Position numbers and translations under genes: made by a program
Assembly (NCBI RefSeq): GCF_001634385.1
Contig: NZ_LIIN01000005.1
Span: forward strand, 1-57,824
DNA: 57,824 nt
Source of the DNA: Rathayibacter tanaceti
GTDB taxonomy: Bacteria; Actinomycetota; Actinomycetes; Actinomycetales; Microbacteriaceae
Direction of reading: 5' to 3'
The notes under the pieces: model-generated
What the model was told of the DNA's origin: nothing
Databases searched by the model: none
Seen by the model: only the letters and a program-made list of their open reading frames with translations
Shown: piece after piece, positions 51,840 through 57,824 of the stretch
Layout: every line of letters begins with the position of its first letter
Numbering within the stretch: the first letter of the stretch is position 1

Positions 51840-52290
51840 GAGAGGGCGGCGTCGAATGAGGCGGTCGGCGTCGTCCAGCGCAGCGAGCGGATGTAGCCCA
51901 GGCCTCCTTCGCGCCGTGCAGTCGGTCCCCGAGCGTGCGGGCGACGCGGGCCTAGCGCTTCGTGTCCTCGGCCGCCCGCTGACGCACCCCCTCCGGCTCG
52001 CCGTCACCCAGGTGTCGTCGCGAACGAGGGCCCGGTGGCGGACGTCGATCGGGTCGTCGCAGACGCCTGACCGGCGAGGTGGTTCGAGATCGCGAAGAGC
52101 TCGAGACCGTACCGGTCGAGGATCTCGAGCCGCGAGGCGACGTCGGCGTCGTCCTGGTCGGCGCGCTGGAGGTCGAGGTGGACGCTCGAGGCCGCGATCT
52201 CGAGACCGTCGTAGCCCCACTCCGAGACGAGGCGGTCCACCTCCTCGAAGGGCAGGTCGGCCCACTGGCCGGTGAACAGCGTCAGGGATG
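51840..52290 (-). pseudogene. sugar phosphate isomerase/epimerase remnant
   Basis: The minus strand encodes the N-terminus LTLFTGQWADLPFEEVDRL, SEWGYDGLEIAASS and RYGLELFAISNHLAG, then shifts frame near 52063 to VCDDPIDVRHRALVRDDTW, shifts again to EGVRQRAAEDTKR and meets a stop. No start codon precedes it in frame. It is a TIM-barrel isomerase of the AP-endonuclease-2 family, reduced to less than half its length. It follows two intact Gfo/Idh genes on the same strand. Confidence 0.75.
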
Positions 52291-52292
52291 CG

Positions 52293-53426
52293 TCACGGCG
52301 TACGTCTTCTCGTCGTTCCTGCGGCGACCTCCGTCCGGTCGTCGGCGGCGGGCACGGTGACCCAGGCACCGGTCTCCGCCGCGTCGAGGACGGCCTCGGT
52401 GATGAGCGCCGCGCGCAGGCCGTCGTCGAAGGTGGGCAGACCCGCGACCTCGTTCCCCGCCACGGCGGCGTAAGTGTCGCGGGCGAACGCCGTGAAGGCG
52501 TCCTGATAGCCCATCGGGTGTCCGCTCGGCACGATCGAGAGCCGTGCGGCATCGGGAGCGAGGATCGACGCGTCGCGCGGCACCAGCACCGCGCTTCCAC
52601 GGCGACCGACCCAGAGCGTCTCCGGCAGCTCCTGCTCGAAGCGCAGCGACTCCTCGAGCCCCGAGACCTCGAGCACCAGCTCGTTGCGGTGCCCCGCGGT
52701 CACCTGCGAGACGAGGAGCGTTCCCACGGCGCCGCCCTCGAGCCGCACGATTGCTCCGGCCACGTCCTCCGTCTCGACCGGGCGACCGCCGCGCTCGGCG
52801 TGCACGGTGCTCGTGATCGCGGCGAGCGAGCCGATCCGCTCGCCGGTCACGAACTCGAGGAGATCGACGAGGTGCGAGCCGATGTCGCCGAAGGCGCGCG
52901 AGCGGCCGCCGACCGCCGGGTCGACCCTCCAGTCGTCGTCCGAGGCGCCGAGCAGCCAGTCCTGGAGGTAGCTGCCGCGCACCGTGACGAGCCGGCCCGT
53001 CTCGCCCGCCGCCACCCGGGCCCGTGCCTCGCGCACCATCGGGTGGAAACGGTAGGCGAAGGGGACTGTCGCGACCACGCGGGCCGACGACGCGGCATCG
53101 GCGAGCGCCTGCGCCTCCTGCACAGTCGCGGCGAGCGGCTTCTCGCACACCATGTGCTTGCCCGCCTCGATCGCGGCGAGTGCGAGCTCGGCGTGTGTCG
53201 CGTTCGGCGTGCAGACGTGCACGACGTCGATGCTCTCGTCCTCGATCAGGGCGCGGGCGTCCGGGTAGGCGCGCTCGAATCCGAGCTCGGCGGCGGCCCG
53301 CTCGCCCTTCGCGGGGCTGGAGGAGGCGACTCCCGCCAGGACCGCGCCGGCGCTGCGGGCCGCACGGCTGTGCACAGCGGCCATGAAGCCTCCGCCGAGC
53401 ACCCCCGCGCGCAGAGGTGCGTCCAT
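52293..53426 (-). CDS. Gfo/Idh/MocA family oxidoreductase
   Basis: A 377-residue dehydrogenase: Rossmann motif AGVLGGGFMAAVHSRA, VVHVCTPNATHAELALAAIEAGKHMVCEKPL in part (the EKP Lys), PFAYRFHPMVREAR and FGDIGSHLVDLLEFVTGE (catalytic His region). It resembles inositol 2-dehydrogenase-like enzymes. Its ATG shares one base with the stop of the upstream Gfo/Idh gene. It probably oxidises a cyclitol or sugar taken up elsewhere. Confidence 0.93.
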   Translation of the reverse strand: MDAPLRAGVLGGGFMAAVHSRAARSAGAVLAGVASSSPAKGERAAAELGFERAYPDARALIEDESIDVVHVCTPNATHAELALAAIEAGKHMVCEKPLAATVQEAQALADAASSARVVATVPFAYRFHPMVREARARVAAGETGRLVTVRGSYLQDWLLGASDDDWRVDPAVGGRSRAFGDIGSHLVDLLEFVTGERIGSLAAITSTVHAERGGRPVETEDVAGAIVRLEGGAVGTLLVSQVTAGHRNELVLEVSGLEESLRFEQELPETLWVGRRGSAVLVPRDASILAPDAARLSIVPSGHPMGYQDAFTAFARDTYAAVAGNEVAGLPTFDDGLRAALITEAVLDAAETGAWVTVPAADDRTEVAAGTTRRRTP

Positions 53427-54535
53427 CAAGCGAGGGTCGCTTCGCCCGGGTCCCAGTTCTCGGGGAGCGCGGGTCGCGGCGCCACTGTGCTCGTGACGAG
53501 CACCTTCTCGCCGTTCTCGGCGGCGTCGAGAAGCGAGAGCATCACGTCCGTGACGTGGTACGCCAGCTCGCCGGAGGCCGCCTCTGGCCGGTCGGCCCGG
53601 ATCGCGCGGGCGAGCTCGAGCACGCCGGTGCCGCGAGAGGCGGTCGAGCCCGTCGCCGCGATGACCTCGGGCTCCTCGGAGCCGCGGCGATGCAGTGTGA
53701 GCTCGCCGTCGTGCATGTTCGGATCGGGGAGGACGAGGGTTCCCTCCGTGCCGTTGATCTCGACGAAGCCGGTGCGCGGCAGACTCGACTCGAAGCTCCA
53801 CACGCCCTGGGCGGAGGCGCCGGACTCGAAGCGCAGGAGTCCGCCGATGTGCGTCGGGATGGTCACCGGGAACTCGGTGCCCTCCTTGGGTCCGGAGCCG
53901 ACGATGCGGCTCGCCCGAGCCTGCGAGGAGACCGCGGTGACGCTCTCGACGGGGCCGAGGTTCTGCACGAGGGTGGTGATGTAGTACGGCCCCATGTCCA
54001 GCAGCGGGCCGCCGCCCGGCGCGAAGAAGAACTCGGGGTTCGGGTGCCACGCCTCGGGGCCGGGGCCTTGGAACAGGGTGAGTGCCGAGAGCGGCGTGCC
54101 GATCGCTCCGCTCTCGATGACGCGCTGCGCGGTCTGCAGCCCGGCGCCGAGGAAGGTGTCGGGCGCGGTCGCGACACGCACGCCCTTCTCCTTCGCCAGG
54201 GCGAGCAGCTCGAGGCCGCTCTCGCGGTCGAGCGAGAACGGCTTCTCGGTCCAGACGTGCTTGCCGGCCTCGACCGCGCGGCGCGCGACCTCGACGTGCG
54301 CGGCGGGGATCGTGAGGTTCACGACGATCTCGATGCCCTCGTGGGCGAGGAGCTCGTCGACGCTGCCCGAGGCGGGGACCCCGAACGCCTCGGCCTGGGC
54401 CTCCGCTCGTTCCACATCGATGTCGGCCACGAAGAGCACCTCGAGGTCCGGGAACACGGTGAGGTTGGTCAGGTACTGCGTGCTGATAGTGCCGGCGCCG
54501 ATCACGCCGACACCCACGCGGCCCGCGCCGTTCAT
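53426..54535 (-). CDS. Gfo/Idh/MocA family oxidoreductase
   Basis: A 369-residue dehydrogenase: VGVIGAGTISTQYLTNL, VNLTIPAAHVEVARRAVEAG, HVWTEKPFSLDRESG and GGGPLLDMGPYYITTLVQNLGPV. It starts at the ATG 54535, which overlaps by 4 bases the stop of a 41-codon isomerase-like ORF. It is the second or first enzyme of the ROK-linked operon and probably works in series with the next Gfo/Idh enzyme. Confidence 0.93.
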   Translation of the reverse strand: MNGAGRVGVGVIGAGTISTQYLTNLTVFPDLEVLFVADIDVERAEAQAEAFGVPASGSVDELLAHEGIEIVVNLTIPAAHVEVARRAVEAGKHVWTEKPFSLDRESGLELLALAKEKGVRVATAPDTFLGAGLQTAQRVIESGAIGTPLSALTLFQGPGPEAWHPNPEFFFAPGGGPLLDMGPYYITTLVQNLGPVESVTAVSSQARASRIVGSGPKEGTEFPVTIPTHIGGLLRFESGASAQGVWSFESSLPRTGFVEINGTEGTLVLPDPNMHDGELTLHRRGSEEPEVIAATGSTASRGTGVLELARAIRADRPEAASGELAYHVTDVMLSLLDAAENGEKVLVTSTVAPRPALPENWDPGEATLA

Positions 54536-54657
54536 GCGCCGAGCCCCGAGACGTAGCGGTGAGCCGACCCCAGGCCCGCGAGGCGGTCGAGCGTGGCGGG
54601 GAGGTCTGCGGCGAGCGGCTCGCGGAGCTGGACTGAGAGGTCTGAGGGTGTGGCCAC
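54532..54657 (-). pseudogene. 41-codon remnant of a sugar phosphate isomerase
   Basis: The GTG at 54657, with AGGAGC 7 bases upstream, opens MATPSDLSVQLREPLAADLP then ATLDRLAGLGS and RYVSGLGA, matching the first and last residues of a short isomerase (SVQL-R-LA-DLP-TL-RLAGLG). The body appears deleted in frame. Its stop overlaps the next ATG, so it now acts at most as a leader peptide. Confidence 0.55.
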
Positions 54658-54709
54658 CGGCGGGGCTCCTGATCGACGTCGGACAATGGTTTCCCGACCC
54701 TACGCCGAC

Positions 54710-54731
54710 TTTTGCTCGCCTACAAGCAAAA
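54710..54731. promoter_or_regulatory. candidate ROK operator
   Basis: TTTTGCT (54710-54716) and AGCAAAA (54725-54731) form a perfect inverted repeat over 8 bases, in the only AT-rich patch between the divergent Gfo/Idh operon and the ROK gene. Confidence 0.7.
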
Positions 54732-54802
54732 CTCCTTCGGGAGGGGTACGCGAAGTCGGGGCTCCGGCGCGCAGAAGAGAGGCCCTGTGGTTGACTCTCG
54801 CC

Positions 54803-55954
54803 ATGCCACCGGCCCGCCGATCCTCTGTCAGTGCGGTCGGCGAGATGCTGCTGCTCCTGGCCGACGGTGCCCCGCGCACCCGCGCAGATCTGGTCGCCGA
54901 GACCGGCCTGCCCCGCGCTGCGGTCTCGGCGCAGCTTGAGGTACTCACCGCCTCCGGCCTCATCGCCCGGCGAGACGACGCTCCCTCCTCCGGGGGCCGA
55001 CCCGCCGCCCGGGTGGCCTTCGACCCCGACGCGCGCAGCCTCCTCGCGATCGACCTCGGCGCCGCCCACGCCGTGGTCGCGCTCACCGATCTCGACGGGC
55101 GCGTCCTCGCCCGGCGCCGCGAGGTTATCGCCATCGCGGACGGCCCGCTCGCCGTGCTCGGTCACGCCCTCGACGTCGCCGCCGCGCTCCTCGGCAGGAC
55201 GCCCGAGGCCGGGCCGCTCGCCGGCGTCGGAGTCGGAGTGCCGGGCCCTGTCGAGCATGCGACCGGTCGCCCGGTCAAGCCGCCGATCATGCCCGGCTGG
55301 GACCGGTTCGACATCCCCGAGTTCATCGCGCGGCGCCTGCCCGTTCCCGTGCTGGTCGACAACGACGTCAACCTGCTCGCGCTCGGCGAGCACGCGGACC
55401 ACTACCCCGACGTGGACGACCTCCTCTACGTGAAGGTCTCCACCGGCATCGGCGCCGGGATCGTCAGCGGCGGCGGACTGCAGCGTGGTGCGCTCGGAGC
55501 CGCGGGCGACCTGGGCCACGTGCAGGTGCCGGGAGACCGCGGCGAGGCCGACCTCGAGGCGATCGCGAGCGGCTCGGCCATCGCCCGCCGCCTCGCCGAG
55601 GCGGGCCGCGACGCCTCCTCCACCTCGGACGTGGTGACCCTGCTGACCGCGGGCGACCCGATGACCGTCGAGCTCACCCGAGCAGCCGGCCGCGACATCG
55701 GCGAGGTCCTCGCCACCTGCGTGAACCTGCTCAACCCCTCCGTGATCGTCATCGGCGGCAGCGTCGCAGAAGCGAGCCACGAGGTCCTCGCCGGCGTGCG
55801 CGAGGTGGTCTACCGCCGCTCCCTTGCGCTGGCGACCCGCTCCCTCGACATCGTGCAGGCCGCGGCCCAGGGCGGAGGCGTGCGCGGCAGCGCCCTGATG
55901 GTGCGCCGCCACCTCCTCTCGCGCGCCCAGGTCGACGCGTTCCTCGCCGCCTGA
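54803..55954 (+). CDS. ROK family transcriptional regulator
   Basis: A 383-residue ROK protein. The N-terminal winged helix (GEMLLLLADGAPRTRADLV, ETGLPRAAVSAQLEVL, residues about 12-65) is followed by the sugar-kinase-like fold (LLAIDLGAAHAVVALTDLDG, VLVDNDVNLLALGE, YVKVSTGIGAGIVSGGGL, NPSVIVIGGSVAEA). The usual ROK zinc motif CxCGxxGCxE is absent, replaced by GDRGEADLEAIASG. It is probably a repressor of the divergent Gfo/Idh operon through the palindrome at 54710-54731. Confidence 0.92.
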   Translation: MPPARRSSVSAVGEMLLLLADGAPRTRADLVAETGLPRAAVSAQLEVLTASGLIARRDDAPSSGGRPAARVAFDPDARSLLAIDLGAAHAVVALTDLDGRVLARRREVIAIADGPLAVLGHALDVAAALLGRTPEAGPLAGVGVGVPGPVEHATGRPVKPPIMPGWDRFDIPEFIARRLPVPVLVDNDVNLLALGEHADHYPDVDDLLYVKVSTGIGAGIVSGGGLQRGALGAAGDLGHVQVPGDRGEADLEAIASGSAIARRLAEAGRDASSTSDVVTLLTAGDPMTVELTRAAGRDIGEVLATCVNLLNPSVIVIGGSVAEASHEVLAGVREVVYRRSLALATRSLDIVQAAAQGGGVRGSALMVRRHLLSRAQVDAFLAA

Positions 55955-56035
55955 GGCGCCGGCCGCCTCGCGGATCGACACGGACGCGCGGCGTGCCGAT
56001 TCGGCGCTGCGAGCGATCGAGCAGAGAATGAATCG

Positions 56036-56682
56036 GTGCCCGATCTGCAGCTCTCGTTCCCCTGGGAGACTCAGCCCGTCTTCGTGGACGCCGAGCCCCC
56101 GCACCTCCGGAGGGTCGTCGCCGACTCCTCGGACCGCGTCGCCTGGCTCCGCGCCCGCTCCCGCGGCATCACAGCGACCGACGTCGCCCGCCTCTCCTCC
56201 CCCGCCGCGATCGGTAGGGCGGCGCTCGACAAGCTCTACGGCACCGGCTTCGGCGGCAACGCCTTCACCGATCACGGCCGTGCCCGCGAGCCGGAGATCG
56301 CCGCCTGGGTGCGGAGCGAGCACGCGATCGAGCCCAGCAGCACCCTCTTCCACGCGAGCCAGGAGCGCCGCCACCTCGCCACCCCCGACGGCATCGGGCT
56401 GCGCGACGACGGACGGCTTGAGCTGTGCGAGATCAAGACCACGACGAAGCCGTGGCGCAGCATTCCCCGCCACTACCTGCGCCAGGTGTTCTGGCAGCAG
56501 TACGTCCTCGGCGCCGAGCGGACGCTGGTCGTCTGGGAGCAGCATCGCGACTTCGTGCCGATCGACGACGAGCCGCAGTGCCGCTGGGTCGACCGCGACG
56601 AGAACGAAATCCACGTGCTCGTCCGCCTGGCCGGGATGCTGATGGCCGAGCTGCACGAGAGAACCCGCGCGGCGTGCGGTGA
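56036..56682 (+). pseudogene. YqaJ-type exonuclease/recombinase, frameshifted in the last codons
   Basis: A lambda-exonuclease-fold (YqaJ) protein of about 214 residues. SRGITATDVARLSSP, GFGGNAFTDHGRAREPEIAAWV, ATPDGIGLRDDGRLELCEIKTTT (Asp and E-x-K catalytic core) and RQVFWQQYVLGAE are all family motifs. It starts with GTG at 56036. The frame reads past the expected end; the ending HERTRGVR with stop at 56682 is reached only by a shift near 56665 in a GCGCGGCG tract. The catalytic core is intact either way. It overlaps the hydrolase start by 4 bases. Confidence 0.8.
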
Positions 56683-57434
56683 CCGTCCTCCTCCTGCACG
56701 GCCTGGGCGGCGACCGCTCCCAGCCGCTCGGGCTGCTGCGATCGGCGCTCCCGGTCGGCTCCGAGGTCATCGCCCCCGATGTCCGCGCGCACGGTGCCTC
56801 CGAGGTCGAGGGCGCGCCCGGAGACTTCGCCCTCGAGTCTCTGGCGGACGAGGTCACCGAGGAGGTGGTCCGGGCCGGAGCCGCGCACAAGCCGCTCACG
56901 GTGCTCGGCATCTCGATGGGCGCCGCCCTCGGCCTGCGGCTTGCCGTGCGCCGGGTGCTACCCATCGACCGAGCGGTGTTCGTCCGCCCCGCCTTCACCG
57001 CCGAGCCGCTGCCCGAGAATCTCACGGTGTTCCCCGTGATCGCTCAGCTCCTGCACGATCACGGTCCGAAGCGCGGCGAGCGGATGTTCCGCGCCTCCGG
57101 GCTCTTCGCGCGTGCCGCCGAGGTCTCGCCCGCGTCCGCGGAGGTGCTCACTCTGCAGTTCCGCTCTCCGCTCGCGCAGGAACGCGCCGTCCGCCTGGCC
57201 GAGGTCCCGCGCAACGCCGCCTACCGCGACTCCGCCGAGCTCGGCGAGGTGATCGCCCGCACGCTGGTGATCGCGGCGGAGCGCGACCCGGTGCATCCGG
57301 TCGCGGTCGCGGAGGCGTGGGCTAGCGCTCTCCCCGGCGCGGACCTCGAGCGGGTGCCGTCGCGCGATGAGGGTTTCGCGCAGCAGCAGGACCGGATCCG
57401 CGGCCACGTGCGCGACTGGCTCGGGCAGCGCTGA
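56679..57434 (+). CDS. alpha/beta hydrolase
   Basis: A 251-residue hydrolase with oxyanion LLLHGLGGDRSQ, nucleophile elbow VLGISMGAALGLRL (Ser) and acid near ERDPVHPVAVAEAW. The usual C-terminal His is not obvious (VPSRDEGFAQQQ). The GTG at 56679 is coupled to the YqaJ gene. The 3' end overlaps the convergent DUF998 frame by 113 bases. Confidence 0.85.
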   Translation: MTVLLLHGLGGDRSQPLGLLRSALPVGSEVIAPDVRAHGASEVEGAPGDFALESLADEVTEEVVRAGAAHKPLTVLGISMGAALGLRLAVRRVLPIDRAVFVRPAFTAEPLPENLTVFPVIAQLLHDHGPKRGERMFRASGLFARAAEVSPASAEVLTLQFRSPLAQERAVRLAEVPRNAAYRDSAELGEVIARTLVIAAERDPVHPVAVAEAWASALPGADLERVPSRDEGFAQQQDRIRGHVRDWLGQR

Positions 57435-57824
57435 GCTCCTCGACGGCGAGCACCAGGCCCACGGCCGCCAGCCACAGCACGGCGATCGCCGTCGCGACGA
57501 ACTCGAGCGTGCCGCCGAGCGGGAGCCAGACCCGCAGCAGCGACAGGATCCCTCCTGTGCCGGCGACCACCGCCACCGCGATCCCGGCCGCGAGCGACAG
57601 GCGTGCAAGAGCAGGACGCTCCCGTGTCGTCGCCAGCTGGAGCATCGCGACGCACGCCGCCGCGAAGCCGAGCACAGCGGCGGACGTGTGGATCAGGTCC
57701 TGCCAACTGAAGGCCGGACCCACCGGCAGCGGGCAGCCCGCCGTGCACGTCACCTGCGAGGCCAGCGCGAAGCAGGCCGCGGCCAGGAGGATCGCCGCGG
57801 CCGGCGGGAGCGCGCTCAGCAGGC
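57322..57824 (-). CDS. DUF998 family membrane protein, partial (5' end outside window)
   Basis: The frame runs from the window edge and contains VTCTAGCPLPVGPAFSWQDLIHTSA, then several hydrophobic helices (AAVLGFAAACVAMLQL, LAAGIAVAVVAGTGGILSLL, LEFVATAIAVLWLAAVGLVL). The D-x-x-H-T segment after a Cys-rich loop is typical of DUF998 integral membrane proteins. The last about 38 codons are Arg/Ala-rich and antisense to the hydrolase gene, so the natural end may be nearer 57430 and the tail may reflect another indel. Confidence 0.75.
   Translation of the reverse strand, partial: LLSALPPAAAILLAAACFALASQVTCTAGCPLPVGPAFSWQDLIHTSAAVLGFAAACVAMLQLATTRERPALARLSLAAGIAVAVVAGTGGILSLLRVWLPLGGTLEFVATAIAVLWLAAVGLVLAVEELSAARASRARGRGSGPAAARNPHRATAPARGPRRGER

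Noticed and set aside
56036-56682. YqaJ gene as a sign of a prophage
   Set aside because: No integrase, terminase, portal or other phage gene is present within the window.
53426-57025. A 1199-codon open frame on the minus strand
   Set aside because: Only its 3' part (53426-54535) is a real gene. The rest is antisense to the ROK and YqaJ genes and open only because of the high GC content.

Overview
The window is high-GC actinobacterial chromosome. Nearly all coding frames end codons in G or C. Several genes are preceded by a TANNNT -10 box about 7-8 bases before the start codon (leaderless transcription). Gene content (GAF-ANTAR proteins, DUF5997, GH127 sugar loci, many TetR/AKR/SDR modules) suggests a Microbacteriaceae-type bacterium, for example near Rathayibacter, Curtobacterium or Clavibacter. 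The genus is my inference. I see no rRNA, tRNA, CRISPR array or intact mobile element.

Layout. 0-2.3 kb: end of an acyl-CoA dehydrogenase, a PIG-L deacetylase, a NodS-like methyltransferase and a frameshifted family 2 glycosyltransferase, chained by 4-nt overlaps. 2.4-9.6 kb: small stress and membrane proteins, an aldo/keto reductase, a broken epimerase, a HAD-type phosphatase, a monooxygenase-MarR pair, a CPBP-like membrane protein and a lipoprotein. 9.7-13.5 kb: a mosaic of gene pieces (duplicated 5' end of an oxidoreductase, a lower-GC DUF2599 plus small membrane protein island, a 90-bp inverted-repeat element, truncated TetR, GAF and LytR-CpsA-Psr genes) around one GAF-ANTAR gene. 13.5-20.5 kb: TetR with AKR, GntP permease divergent from a Gfo/Idh oxidoreductase, and an OmpR-type two-component system. 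20.6-26.7 kb: gene remnants and regulator/enzyme pairs (TetR-SDR, WYL-VOC, TetR-hydrolase), each with a palindromic operator. 26.8-35.5 kb: a LacI-controlled glycan locus with GH127 beta-L-arabinofuranosidase, three ABC importer genes and a GH2 beta-mannosidase. 35.7-46.5 kb: a redox and efflux neighbourhood (MFS, zinc alcohol dehydrogenase, carboxymuconolactone decarboxylase-like protein, XRE regulator, cupin, AKR, F420/NADP-type reductase, metallo-beta-lactamase fold protein, TetR remnant, SDRs, enoyl-CoA hydratase, DoxX). 46.6-47.5 kb: a second mosaic made of GntR, VirD4 and amino-acid permease pieces. 47.6-57.8 kb: methyltransferase, dienelactone hydrolase, an orphan nuclease-fold candidate, GNAT, an HTH-less LysR-type sensor divergent from DUF5997, a ROK-controlled Gfo/Idh locus whose two sugar-isomerase genes are both decayed, a YqaJ nuclease, a hydrolase and a DUF998 membrane protein.

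Two themes stand out. First, compact regulator-enzyme modules share divergent intergenic regions with clear palindromic operators. Second, there is a high density of damage: at least six otherwise intact genes carry a single small indel, and two kilobase-scale patchworks join fragments of unrelated genes. The indels may be sequencing errors; the patchworks cannot easily be explained that way.
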